Source of the DNA: Fermentibacter sp963718745 [NCBI: Candidatus Fermentibacterota bacterium] | Lineage (GTDB): Bacteria > Fermentibacterota > Fermentibacteria > Fermentibacterales | Direction: 5' to 3' | Assembly: GCA_963718745.1 (NCBI GenBank) | Contig: OY970370.1 | Location: forward strand, 496,001-560,000 | Length of the DNA stretch: 64,000 nt | In this document: piece by piece, positions 26,821-35,111 of the stretch | Layout of the letters: each line of letters begins with the position of its first letter | Position numbering within the stretch: the first letter of the stretch is position 1 | The notes under the pieces: model-generated | What the model saw: the letters and a program-made list of their open reading frames with translations, nothing else | What the model was told of the DNA's origin: nothing | Databases searched by the model: none | Translations under genes and position numbers: made by a program

Positions 26821-27021
26821 TCAGCCGTAGATCTGCTTCCTGTTGCAGTCGCAGATCTTGACCCGTCTGCGCTGAGGCCGCCAGTTGCCGTGGTCATCGG
26901 TGACCGAGGCGTAGTGGACGACCGGAACCTTCTCCTTGCCGCAAACGGGGCAGTTCTCGTGGGAAAGAGTCCTTGCCTCGTGTGCCAGCTTCGCTGTAAA
27001 AGACCTGTCCTTCTTGGGCAT
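26821..27021 (-). CDS. Small Cys-rich, basic protein (putative zinc finger)
   Basis: A 66-residue protein that I do not recognise. CPVCG (Cys24 and Cys27) and CDC (Cys57 and Cys59) could bind one zinc. Lys/Arg-rich flanks (MPKKDRSFTAKLAHEARTL and RPQRRRVKICDCNRKQ) suggest nucleic-acid binding. It begins 4 bases after the end of the GH57 gene and ends just before the murU-like gene, so it is probably expressed with them. A role beyond RNA, DNA or ribosome binding cannot be proposed. Confidence 0.75.
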   Translation of the reverse strand: MPKKDRSFTAKLAHEARTLSHENCPVCGKEKVPVVHYASVTDDHGNWRPQRRRVKICDCNRKQIYG

Positions 27022-27025
27022 CTCT

Positions 27026-28156
27026 CTATCCTCTCCTGCACATGGACGGAACGGCCCCGGCCGCCGTCAGGACCATGTCCATCGTTTTCCTGTCGCCAGT
27101 CTCCCGGAATGCCGCCACCGCGGTTTCCAGCATCGAACCGACGCCCCTCCTGATCTGGACGGGATCGTACCGTCCCGGAGAGGCCCACCAGAATGGGCAC
27201 GAGTATAACATCCGGTCGGCGAGGGCTGCAACACCTCCACCGTGGCATGTCCTGGCCCAGCCCAGGACCAGGTCCCTCAGAGCGGTCAGCTGCACGTGAT
27301 CCCTGTTCGCCGGATCGTGCCAGAGGGGCCAGGGGACTCCCCTGTCGAGATCCGCCGGAGTCGTCGACCAGGAACCGGCGGGGACGACGGCCTCCCTGGA
27401 GGGAAAGGCGGCCCACAGGTCCGACAGGGTCGAGAGCCTCGCATCCGGGCGACCGGCGAACCAGAGCAGGAATGGCCTCAGGAAGGTCTCCAGGGCGCCC
27501 TTCCTGTGGTGTCCGAAGGTTTCGCCGTCCAGTGCGATGACCAGGTACGAATCCCCCGCCCCCCGCCAGCGGGTGAGACCCTGGACCATCCGGGCTGCGG
27601 TGTCGGCACCGTCATCCTCGTGGAATGCGATCCTGTTGCTCCAGAAGTTGCTCCTCATGAAGACCCCGACGCCGGATGAAGAAGGAATCCAGTCCGCAGG
27701 CGCCTCGAGTCCGGAGTGTACCCAGGGGATGTCGTCCGTTATGGCCCAGTGACAGCCCATCCCTGCTACAAGGGCGGCCAGCTGGGGATCCCACGCCATC
27801 TCGGGCGGAAAGACGCCTGCGACCGGCCTGTCAGGAAAGAAGAAGCCGTTTCCATCCGTGTTGAGCCGAATCTGGCGCAAGGCTTCGCCCGGGGGGAGCA
27901 GAGGCAGTATCGGGTGATACGCTCCAGATGTGCACAACTCGAACCCGCCTGCCGAGGAGAGCCGTTCGAGCGTCCCCGGCGCCAGGGACGAAAGCTGCTC
28001 CGATAGAGAGTAGTTGATGTTGATCGTGATCCGCGCCGAGGTCTCCGCCAGCAGGTCGGCGAGGGGCGAGTAGCATTCCGAGTCTATCAGCCGGACAGTC
28101 CCTGCATCCTGCGTCGGAGGCTGGTAGATATGGAGGAGCAGGGCTATGTGCTTCAT
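27026..28156 (-). CDS. GH57 family glycoside hydrolase/glucanotransferase
   Basis: An alpha-glucan-active enzyme of 376 residues with a retaining mechanism. GH57 motifs are LLHIYQPPTQ (region 1), SGAYHPILPLLP (region 2), GVFPPEMAWDP with the likely nucleophile Glu119 (region 3) and IALDGETFGHHR with the likely acid/base Asp210 (region 4). These positions match the Glu123/Asp214 pair known from the Thermococcus 4-alpha-glucanotransferase. Subtype (amylase, branching or glucanotransferase) cannot be told; it is short for the branching class. With glgC (41628-42890) it would fit glycogen turnover. ATG 28156 overlaps the SAM hydrolase stop (ATGA). Confidence 0.9.
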   Translation of the reverse strand: MKHIALLLHIYQPPTQDAGTVRLIDSECYSPLADLLAETSARITININYSLSEQLSSLAPGTLERLSSAGGFELCTSGAYHPILPLLPPGEALRQIRLNTDGNGFFFPDRPVAGVFPPEMAWDPQLAALVAGMGCHWAITDDIPWVHSGLEAPADWIPSSSGVGVFMRSNFWSNRIAFHEDDGADTAARMVQGLTRWRGAGDSYLVIALDGETFGHHRKGALETFLRPFLLWFAGRPDARLSTLSDLWAAFPSREAVVPAGSWSTTPADLDRGVPWPLWHDPANRDHVQLTALRDLVLGWARTCHGGGVAALADRMLYSCPFWWASPGRYDPVQIRRGVGSMLETAVAAFRETGDRKTMDMVLTAAGAVPSMCRRG

Positions 28157-28926
28157 TCCTGGAGGCTGATGGTCACCGTGTCTCCCTCGGAGATACCGGT
28201 GAAGAAGGCGGCGCTTCCCCCGCTGAGGGCGACTTCGAGGAGCCCGCAGCTCCCCTCGAGAAGTAGGAGGCCCGGACGAGCGGGACCGTATGTGTCGGTG
28301 GATCTCAGGGTGAAGCTGCTTCCCCTCGGGTTGCGCAGGGCGATGGGTTCCCGTCCTCCGAGATCGCTCCATCTCAGCCACAGGATGCAGTTCCCGAAAC
28401 AGTCGACATGGGCGACCGGCACCTCGACGGTTCCTCCGCTGCAGTTCGGGGAGCCGGCCTGGAGCCTGACGATGTCCTGAGGATCGACCCCGGCAAGGGA
28501 TCCGACCCATGCAGGGTCCGCAAGAGCCCTCGCCAGGGCCGGGGCGAAGAAGTCCCTGCCGTGGAAGGTGCTGCTGCGCTTCGTATCCGTCTCCGGCAGT
28601 TCGTAGACGCGGTCGAGCTCCACCCAGCTCAGCAGCCCGTTGTCCGGACATACGACCATCCTGCCTTCGCAGTACGCAGCCAGTGCCCTGCGGGATGTTC
28701 CCACCCCGGGGTCCACCACGGCGAGGATGCCCGAGCCGGATGGGAGGCCGGGCATGCTGACCATGAGGTTGAAGGCACCGCTCCTGATGTCTCCGGGGGG
28801 GATGGCGTTCGACAGGTCGATGATGTTCACGGCGCCATCGAGCCCCTTGAGTAGCGCGGCCTTCATCTGGCCGCAGTAGGTGTCCCGGCATCCGAAGTCA
28901 GACAGTACGAAGACGGTGTGCATCAT
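28153..28926 (-). CDS. SAM hydroxide adenosyltransferase (DUF62 family)
   Basis: Member of the fluorinase/chlorinase-like DUF62 group; the bacterial and archaeal members studied split SAM with water to adenosine and methionine. The 257 residues contain VFVLSDFGCRDTYCGQMKAA, ILAVVDPGVGTSRRALAA, VVCPDNGLLSW and STFHGRDFFAPALARALA. The halide-binding features of the halogenases are not present, so hydrolase is more likely. ATG 28926 overlaps the stop of the big PP2C gene (4 bp), and the GH57 start overlaps its own stop, so three unrelated functions share one transcript. Confidence 0.88.
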   Translation of the reverse strand: MMHTVFVLSDFGCRDTYCGQMKAALLKGLDGAVNIIDLSNAIPPGDIRSGAFNLMVSMPGLPSGSGILAVVDPGVGTSRRALAAYCEGRMVVCPDNGLLSWVELDRVYELPETDTKRSSTFHGRDFFAPALARALADPAWVGSLAGVDPQDIVRLQAGSPNCSGGTVEVPVAHVDCFGNCILWLRWSDLGGREPIALRNPRGSSFTLRSTDTYGPARPGLLLLEGSCGLLEVALSGGSAAFFTGISEGDTVTISLQE

Positions 28927-31900
28927 CTGTGCCTCACTACGACCAGTGTCTGGTCATCAGCTCTCGGTTGGCCGGCCGAATGTCGGTTTACTGAATCGAG
29001 TATCCTCGAAACGATCTGTCTGCTGGGAAGGTCCCTGGACTTGAGCGCGACATCCACCAGCCGGGAGAGGCCGAACTCCTCGCCTTCGCGATCCATGGCC
29101 TCGGTGATGCCGTCCGTGTAGAGCACGAGAACGTCGGCCGCGTCGATGCTTATGAATCCATGCTCGTAGTCCGCTCCCGGAAGTGCCCCCAGGAGCAGAC
29201 CGCCCTCCGTCAGGAGCTTGGTCTGTCCCTCCCGCTTCACCAGTATCGGGGGATTGTGTCCCGCGTTGACATACGTGAGCATGCCGCTGCGCGTGTTCAG
29301 CACCCCGTAGAAGAGTCCGGCGAGCGAGGAGCCTTCGGCTCCCGTGGAAACGGAGTCGTTCACCCGCCTCATTATCTCGCTTATCGAATAGACGTTCTGG
29401 ACCTGGGCGCCGAGGTTGCCCTTGAGGCTTGCCATCGTCAGTGCGGCTGGGATTCCCTTGCCCATGACGTCACCTACCGCGAGGCCGAGATTCTTCTCGG
29501 GGAGCTCGAAGAAGTCGTAGTAGTCTCCGCCTATCTCCCTGGCGGGGCTGTAGAAGAACTCGATGTCGTAGCTCTCCAGCCTCGGTGCGTGGTCGGGCAG
29601 GAGTTCCTTCTGGATCTCGCGGGCGGTGCTGAGCTCCTCCAGGATCGTCGCACCCGATGACACCCTGTTCAGGAGGAGGTCCGGGAGCCTCCGGCGGACG
29701 GGTTCGGACGCCAGCAGTATCGGGCTCGAAGTGACCAGACGGGTGGACTCCATCCTTATCTTCTCGTCGGGGTCCTTGAGGAGTCCGGCGACTATCTCCG
29801 CGGTGGCCGGCTCGGAGACGAGCGCATGATGGTCGGCCAGGATGGACACCACTTCGCGGCGGACACCGGACGAGACGTCGAGGGCCGCCTTCGACAGGCG
29901 TTCCAGCATCGCACCCAGGGGTATGTGGACGGCGTCGAGGATTCCTCTGAGGGTCCTCGACCGCACGGTCGAGTCGTCGTCCTCCAGGAGCCTCTCGAGT
30001 GCACGCGAGCACACCGGCCCGAGCCTTCCCGAGAGCCTGCTGAGAGCCTCTCCGCAGACCGAACGCACCGATCTCTCGGGGTCGCCCGCCAGGCTCCCCA
30101 GTATCCACTCCGCCGTCTCCCCGCTCAGACCCTGCCTGAGGACGGCCCTGGCCACCGCCGCCCTGACCAGCGGTGATTCATCCCTTACCAGCAGGCCGAG
30201 GAGGAGCTTCCCGTCCTCTCCCAGCAGGTCCAGGTTGAGAAGGATGAACCACGAGAGCCTGGCCCTCGTTTCCGGGGTGCCCCCCTCCACGAGCGTCCGG
30301 GAGACCCCGGCGGTGACCTCCACGAGGTCCCATCTCTGGCGAGCCATGAGCTGCCCGAGGGCCTCCCGCCCCTGATAGGCCTCCGAAGTCAGCACAGTCT
30401 CGACCAGGTCCTCCTGGCGCTGCCGCTCGAAAACCCTGAAGTACCTTAGGATGAGCGAGGCGAAACCGTCGTCGAGCGCAACCCTGCTCGAGGCGAGGTT
30501 CCACAGCCTGTTCTCCTCTTCTGGCGTGAGCCACGAGTAGTTCATCAGCAGGCAGAGCACGATAGCCGTCTGATCCTGCTCCTCGAGGTTGGACACGAGC
30601 GCCCTGCGCACGTCGGAATCGAAGTAGCGGAGCCTGCCTCCGATCTGGCGGGCTACCATCCCCCTCCCGCCCGACGGCAGCTTTCCTAGGAGGATCCAGA
30701 GGAGATCCGTGAACTCCCTCGAGAACTGCTCGGGCGAACGGTTCAGGAGCCCCCAGGCCAGCCGGGAGAGCAGCCTGCCGTTGTCTGACGAAAGAACCTC
30801 GTTGACCGCTTCCAGCTCGTCGGGGCTGATGAAGGGGAATCTGCTCCCCGTGAAGGACATGAGCTGGCCCCTCACCTCGTCGCTCCGGTCCTTGACCAGC
30901 CTCCCGAAATAGCCTCCCGGATCGCCCGCCTGCCCCCAGATGGAGATCCCCCGCATGAAGGAGGCCCGCACCACGGGTTCGGGATCCGAGACGATCCTGT
31001 CGTGGATCTCGTTGAAGCGCTGATCCGATCTCGTCCATTGCATCGCCGAAACCTCTGCGATGCAGATCCTCGCTCCGGTCCTCTCGGACTGGGAGAGGCG
31101 GTCGCAGAGGCTTACGACACCCTGGTCGACCGAGGATGGATCCTTGAGCAGCACCGTCAGTGCGTCCACCAGGTTGTTCTCGTCCTCCTCCCGCGCAGCG
31201 GCGTGGAGAAGGGTGGCCCTCTCGTCCCCGGACAGCGATGGATAGAAATGGGTGAGAGAGAACCCGGCCTTCCTGACCCTGGTCTCCCTGGAGGAGAGCA
31301 GGATCTCCGCCAGGGAATGGACGAGAGGGTCGTGGCGGGCCGCCATTGTGCTTATGGCCTCGTCCATCGCGCTCATCAGAGTCGCGTCGCTGGTCACGAA
31401 GTGGGGCTCTCCGTCGATGACGATCTTCCTGAACGGCGGAACGCCACGGGCGGCTTCGCTCGCCCTGTACCTCTCCTCCAGCTCTCCCTTCGATGGGAAC
31501 CGGCTGCTGTGGAATACGTAGAGCCGCTCCCAGAGATCGAAGAGAGTGTTCCTGAACAGATTCTCGGAGACGACCGGCTCGAATACCGAGATGAGGACGT
31601 GCTCGGCCGCATCGAGCGGATCGAGGGACACGAGACGCTCGAATTCGAGCTGACCCTGCTCCAGCCGCCACCCCCTGCTGCCGGACGGGGCGGGCAGGGT
31701 GACGTGGGCGTCGCCGTAGGCGCTGAAGATGATCTCCAGTTTCGGCGAGGAGGAGGCGAGTATCAGCCGCCGCCTGTGCTCGGTCGCTCTTATCATGAGC
31801 GACAGGGCTATGTCCCATATGTAGGCGGACCAGATGCCGGTGAAGCGCCGCAGCGTGTCCAGATCGTAGAATACGGCGCAGTCCTCCGGTCCGGTGAGCA

Positions 31901-32534
31901 GATCCTCGACCTTCTTCGTATCGAGATCGGCGGATATGAGTTCGACCGGGTTGAGCCCCTCCTCCGCCGACATCGTGAGGAGCTGTCTGGCCATCGATGT
32001 CTTCCCGGAACCCAGGGAACCGCTGAGGCAGACAAACCCCCTCCTCCTGAGGACATCGAACGACCTGTCCAGGGAAGGGGTGTCGATGAGCGACTTGTCT
32101 ATCCGGCCGTAGCCCGCCAGCAGATCGTCTCCGCAGGGATAGGGCAGCCCGTCCCGCACGACCGTCGAAAGCCAGGATCCGAGCTGGGTCGAGACGAGCC
32201 TCCGGAAATCCTCGGTGGAATGAAACACCCAGAATGTCCGCCTGTAGCGCAGCTTCAGGTGGATGCCGTCCTCCACCGCGGGTTCGCCGAGGCTTAGCGC
32301 CGCCATGGGAAGGGAGGCGTTGAAACCGCCGTAGAACGTGCGGCGGAGCTCGTCGGATGGCTCTCCGTTGAACATGAACAGTATGGCGTCCGCGTTGCCG
32401 GGAGAATCCGCGATCTTCACGGAGTCGGCCCACGCGGGAGGGACGGAACGCTCCAGATCGCTCTGCAGCAGTTCCACCACTCCGCCGGGGAACTCTCGCT
32501 TCTCAACGGCGAGATACAGCCTGAGGTATTCCAC
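28923..32534 (-). CDS. STAND-like NTPase fused to HEAT repeats and a PP2C (SpoIIE/RsbU) phosphatase
   Basis: A 1203-residue signalling protein. Residues 1-130 are a conserved-looking but unnamed N-terminal domain. Residues 150-300 carry a P-loop NTPase with Walker A SGSLGSGKTSMARQLL (172-180) and a Walker B-like CAVFYDLD (219-226), preceded by TPSLDRSFDVLRRRGFVCL as in nSTAND NTPases. The middle 500 residues are HEAT-like helical repeats (SLAGDPERSVRSVCGEALSR; LLKDPDEKIRMESTRLVTS). The last 240 residues are a PP2C domain with GGDYYDFF, VGDVMGKGIPAALTMA, YVNAGHNPPIL and LYTDGITEA, so metal-binding Asp residues are present. The start is GTG 32534, directly after the RsbW-like gene. It probably dephosphorylates the STAS protein encoded at 32945. 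Confidence 0.88.
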   Translation of the reverse strand: MEYLRLYLAVEKREFPGGVVELLQSDLERSVPPAWADSVKIADSPGNADAILFMFNGEPSDELRRTFYGGFNASLPMAALSLGEPAVEDGIHLKLRYRRTFWVFHSTEDFRRLVSTQLGSWLSTVVRDGLPYPCGDDLLAGYGRIDKSLIDTPSLDRSFDVLRRRGFVCLSGSLGSGKTSMARQLLTMSAEEGLNPVELISADLDTKKVEDLLTGPEDCAVFYDLDTLRRFTGIWSAYIWDIALSLMIRATEHRRRLILASSSPKLEIIFSAYGDAHVTLPAPSGSRGWRLEQGQLEFERLVSLDPLDAAEHVLISVFEPVVSENLFRNTLFDLWERLYVFHSSRFPSKGELEERYRASEAARGVPPFRKIVIDGEPHFVTSDATLMSAMDEAISTMAARHDPLVHSLAEILLSSRETRVRKAGFSLTHFYPSLSGDERATLLHAAAREEDENNLVDALTVLLKDPSSVDQGVVSLCDRLSQSERTGARICIAEVSAMQWTRSDQRFNEIHDRIVSDPEPVVRASFMRGISIWGQAGDPGGYFGRLVKDRSDEVRGQLMSFTGSRFPFISPDELEAVNEVLSSDNGRLLSRLAWGLLNRSPEQFSREFTDLLWILLGKLPSGGRGMVARQIGGRLRYFDSDVRRALVSNLEEQDQTAIVLCLLMNYSWLTPEEENRLWNLASSRVALDDGFASLILRYFRVFERQRQEDLVETVLTSEAYQGREALGQLMARQRWDLVEVTAGVSRTLVEGGTPETRARLSWFILLNLDLLGEDGKLLLGLLVRDESPLVRAAVARAVLRQGLSGETAEWILGSLAGDPERSVRSVCGEALSRLSGRLGPVCSRALERLLEDDDSTVRSRTLRGILDAVHIPLGAMLERLSKAALDVSSGVRREVVSILADHHALVSEPATAEIVAGLLKDPDEKIRMESTRLVTSSPILLASEPVRRRLPDLLLNRVSSGATILEELSTAREIQKELLPDHAPRLESYDIEFFYSPAREIGGDYYDFFELPEKNLGLAVGDVMGKGIPAALTMASLKGNLGAQVQNVYSISEIMRRVNDSVSTGAEGSSLAGLFYGVLNTRSGMLTYVNAGHNPPILVKREGQTKLLTEGGLLLGALPGADYEHGFISIDAADVLVLYTDGITEAMDREGEEFGLSRLVDVALKSRDLPSRQIVSRILDSVNRHSAGQPRADDQTLVVVRHR

Positions 32535-32948
32535 TTATGTGAGGGGCCAGGTCAGGGAAACCCTGGTATTTCCTTCTTCGTTGAGGCCGAACTCGACCCA
32601 TCTGGCAAGGTTGCGGGCGATCAGTATCCCTCTGCCGCGATCGGAGAAGAGCTGCTCCCCCTCACCCGGATGATAGCCGAGGTCCCCCTCCGGCTTCCAG
32701 ACCCCCGTGTCGGAAACCTGCACGAGGAGCCTCCCGGGGAGGACCTCGATATCGATGTCGACCGGCTTGTCGCCGCACATCCCGTTTCCGTGCTCCATCC
32801 CGTTCTTCACAAGCTCGAGCACCGCGATCGACAGGGATGTGAGTTCGTCCTCCTCGACCCCCGCGACCAGACCGACCTTCTCGATGAAGATCTGCACGGG
32901 TTCGAGGAACACCTCGATGCTCGGTATGGTCAGCCTTATCGGGCTCAA
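32535..32948 (-). CDS. RsbW-like anti-sigma/serine kinase (GHKL ATPase)
   Basis: A 137-residue switch kinase. N-box-like ELVKNGMEHGNGM, the Asp-x-Gly segment VQVSDTGVWKP and the GRGILIARNLA loop are the ATP-binding marks of the RsbW/SpoIIAB family. It would phosphorylate the STAS protein on Ser and hold a target sigma factor or regulator. TTG 32948 overlaps the STAS stop as TTGA, so the two are translationally coupled. No sigma factor gene lies nearby, so the output target is unknown. Confidence 0.88.
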   Translation of the reverse strand: MSPIRLTIPSIEVFLEPVQIFIEKVGLVAGVEEDELTSLSIAVLELVKNGMEHGNGMCGDKPVDIDIEVLPGRLLVQVSDTGVWKPEGDLGYHPGEGEQLFSDRGRGILIARNLARWVEFGLNEEGNTRVSLTWPLT

Positions 32949-33301
32949 GCCCCTGTACCGCCGGCGAAGCTCTTGATGGCCTCTTCCTCGTTGTTGAACG
33001 TCTCGAAGATCGTGATCAGCTTCGTGATGATGAAGAGTTCGTGTATCTTCTTGGTGGCGTTGAGTATCTTGATTTCCCCGCCGGCCCTGCTTATCGTCGT
33101 GTGGCCCGAGACTATCACTCCGAGGCCGGAACTGTCCATCCAGGAGACGCCACCGAGATCGAGCAGGACCTTGCCGTGCCGTTCCTGGTTGACCGTGTTC
33201 TGGAAGGCTGTCTTGAGCTCCATCAGTTCGGGGCCGCTTATCAGCTTTCCCGAGACCCTGATGATAGTTACCCCGTCCTTCACGTGCTCCTGGATCTTCA
33301 A
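32945..33301 (-). CDS. STAS domain anti-sigma factor antagonist (RsbV-like)
   Basis: A 118-residue partner-switching protein. VLLDLGGVSWMDSSGLGVIV has the conserved Ser-Ser pair in MDSSGLG, where the second Ser is the phospho-acceptor. TTG 33301 follows GGGAGGTG and starts the three-gene cassette STAS, kinase, phosphatase. Phosphorylated protein is inactive; the PP2C neighbour would reactivate it. Confidence 0.92.
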   Translation of the reverse strand: MKIQEHVKDGVTIIRVSGKLISGPELMELKTAFQNTVNQERHGKVLLDLGGVSWMDSSGLGVIVSGHTTISRAGGEIKILNATKKIHELFIITKLITIFETFNNEEEAIKSFAGGTGA

Positions 33302-33341
33302 CGGACACCTCCCGGGATTGATTGCTTCCTGTGAAGCTATG

Positions 33342-33370
33342 GATATCTCAAAGCATGCGCCTTCTGTAAA
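33342..33370 (-). promoter_or_regulatory. Candidate promoter for the partner-switch operon
   Basis: On the minus strand TTTACA (33365-33370) and GATATC (33342-33347) are 17 bases apart, 41 bases before the STAS start. The -10 matches poorly, so this is tentative. Confidence 0.3.
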
Positions 33371-33385
33371 GTCCCCGCACAGCGC

Positions 33386-34225
33386 TCACGAGCCGTTCAA
33401 CGCCGCCACCGCCTCACGGAGAGCCTCCGGATCAGCCGCGGGCCTTCCGCAGGCGTCGCCGACGCAGGCCTGCGCATAGGCGTGATCCAGGAAGGGGAGG
33501 AACTGCTCCGCCATGGCCTGGCTGTCCGGGGGCATCGACGGATCGAACAGGGTCACACCGCCGGATCCGGCCTGAGCGAGCGCCTCCGCCGCGAGGGCTT
33601 CGAACGCAGGATCCCCTGGTCTCCCGACCACGTTGACATGCAGAACGGACGCCGTGTCGGGGTCTGTGACCATGGACCCGGAATCCGGCTCCGGGCCATC
33701 ATCCAGCCGGCCCATCAGGTCCGTGAAGAACGCAGCGTCCCTGGAGCCTGCGATCCTCATAACTTCGTCACCCGATCCGTCCAGCACGATGGTCACGGGA
33801 AGGAGTCCGGGGAGTCCGAATCTCTCCTCCAGCCCGGACGAGGCATCCTCGTCGACCCACACAAGAGGAAAAGCGAGACCCGAACCTCCGGCGTAATCCC
33901 TGAACGCACCCGGATCCGGATCGCCTATGTCGACAGCGATCACGGCGACGCGGGTCCCGGTACCGCGCAGTGCGGCGTCGATCTCCGGGAGCTCCCTGAT
34001 GCAGGGGGTGCACCAGGTGGCCCAGAAGTTGAGGATGACATGGTTCCCGAGGGAGGCTCCGAGGAGGCTGTCAAGCGCGGCCTGCCCCTCCAGCGCGGTG
34101 GAAGGACCGCCGTGTCCGCCTTCTCCACGGTGATCCGCGATGTGCATGATCACCGGGACCGAGAGCAGGACCAGGAGCAGCAGCGGTGCCAGGGCACGGC
34201 CTGGGGAAGCTGGATCAGGCCTCAT
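33386..34225 (-). CDS. TlpA-like membrane-anchored thiol-disulfide oxidoreductase
   Basis: A 279-residue protein with one N-terminal membrane anchor (LAPLLLLVLLSVPVIMHIA) and a thioredoxin-like domain facing the periplasm. The active site is FWATWCTPCIRELP (CxxC). VIAVDIGDPDPGAFRDYAGG and GLPGLLPVTIVLDGSGDEV match the TlpA/ResA layout. After about residue 190 comes an extra Ala/Asp-rich region with a Cys pair (AQACVGDACG) that may be a second redox site. Its start overlaps the end of the polyferredoxin gene by 11 bp. Confidence 0.87.
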   Translation of the reverse strand: MRPDPASPGRALAPLLLLVLLSVPVIMHIADHRGEGGHGGPSTALEGQAALDSLLGASLGNHVILNFWATWCTPCIRELPEIDAALRGTGTRVAVIAVDIGDPDPGAFRDYAGGSGLAFPLVWVDEDASSGLEERFGLPGLLPVTIVLDGSGDEVMRIAGSRDAAFFTDLMGRLDDGPEPDSGSMVTDPDTASVLHVNVVGRPGDPAFEALAAEALAQAGSGGVTLFDPSMPPDSQAMAEQFLPFLDHAYAQACVGDACGRPAADPEALREAVAALNGS

Positions 34226-35111
34226 CGGACGGTTCCCCGTACTTTCCCGTGGAATGCCCGATCGCCCGGACCGGGCAGGCGGGGAGGCACCTCCCGCACC
34301 TGATGCACTCCATCGACGCAGGATTCCTCCAGATCTCGATCCCCATCGGGCATACCCTCCCGCAGGCTCCGCACTCGATGCAGCTCCGTGAGACCTTCAT
34401 CCTGAAGAGGGAAAGCCTGCCGGCAACGCCCCACACTGCCCCCAGAGGGCACAGGAAGCGGCAGAAGGGTCTCCAGACGGACATCGAGAGGAGGATCACG
34501 AGGAACGCTATTGCCGACTTCCATGCAAACAGGAATCCCAGGCCGAGTGTCCGCCCGCCGTCGTAGAGAGCGAGCGGCCATCCAGCGGTGATGGTCCCCG
34601 AAGGGCACACCACCTTGCAGAACCACGGATCGCCGCCGCCGCCGGGGGCGGTTCGGAGCAGGAACGGCAGGATCATCACGAACAGCGCCAGGATGGCGTA
34701 CTTTGTCCTTCTGAGCGATTCCGGCGGATGTACGGCAGGGAGCTGCACTCGATGCAGGATGTCCTGGAGGAGCCCGAACGGGCAGGCGTGGGAGCAGGCG
34801 ATCCTGCCTGCGATGAAGCCCGGGACGAGCATGAACCCCGTCACGCCGATCAGTATGAAGAGATCAGGCCCGGACGACGAGAGGACCGCCGGGGCTCCAG
34901 GGGCGGCGAGCAGGTTCTGGATCGTGCCCACGGGGCAGGCGAGGATGGACGAGGGACAGGAGTAGCAATGAAGGCCGGGCAGGCAGAAGGCCTTGGCCGG
35001 CCCCCTGTACAGAGAGCCGTCGAGCCAGCCCGTCAGATGGAGGTTGAAGAGGAACGACGAGAGGAACTGGAGGAGAGTGCGCAGCCTCTCGCGCCCCCCC
35101 GCCAGCGTCAT
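34215..35111 (-). CDS. Membrane polyferredoxin (NapH-like 4Fe-4S protein)
   Basis: A 298-residue membrane protein. It has about four to five helices (IGVTGFMLVPGFIAG; ILALFVMILPFLL; SAIAFLVILLSMSVW) and many Cys clusters. CSHACPFGLLQD, CKVVCPSGT and CRFLCPLGAVWG are the NapH/MauN-type CxxxCP motifs. Two classical 4Fe-4S sites, CIECGACGRVCP and CIRCGRCLPACP, lie at the C-terminus. It would carry electrons across the membrane. ATG 35111 overlaps the stop of the CXXC peptide (GGATGA), and the TlpA gene follows. This order, CXXC peptide, polyferredoxin, TlpA-type protein, is a known clostridial arrangement. Confidence 0.87.
   Translation of the reverse strand: MTLAGGRERLRTLLQFLSSFLFNLHLTGWLDGSLYRGPAKAFCLPGLHCYSCPSSILACPVGTIQNLLAAPGAPAVLSSSGPDLFILIGVTGFMLVPGFIAGRIACSHACPFGLLQDILHRVQLPAVHPPESLRRTKYAILALFVMILPFLLRTAPGGGGDPWFCKVVCPSGTITAGWPLALYDGGRTLGLGFLFAWKSAIAFLVILLSMSVWRPFCRFLCPLGAVWGVAGRLSLFRMKVSRSCIECGACGRVCPMGIEIWRNPASMECIRCGRCLPACPVRAIGHSTGKYGEPSDEA

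Noticed and set aside
26898-27416. Upstream extension of the murU-like frame
   Set aside because: It runs through the zinc protein and GH57 genes and is Arg/Ser-rich shadow.
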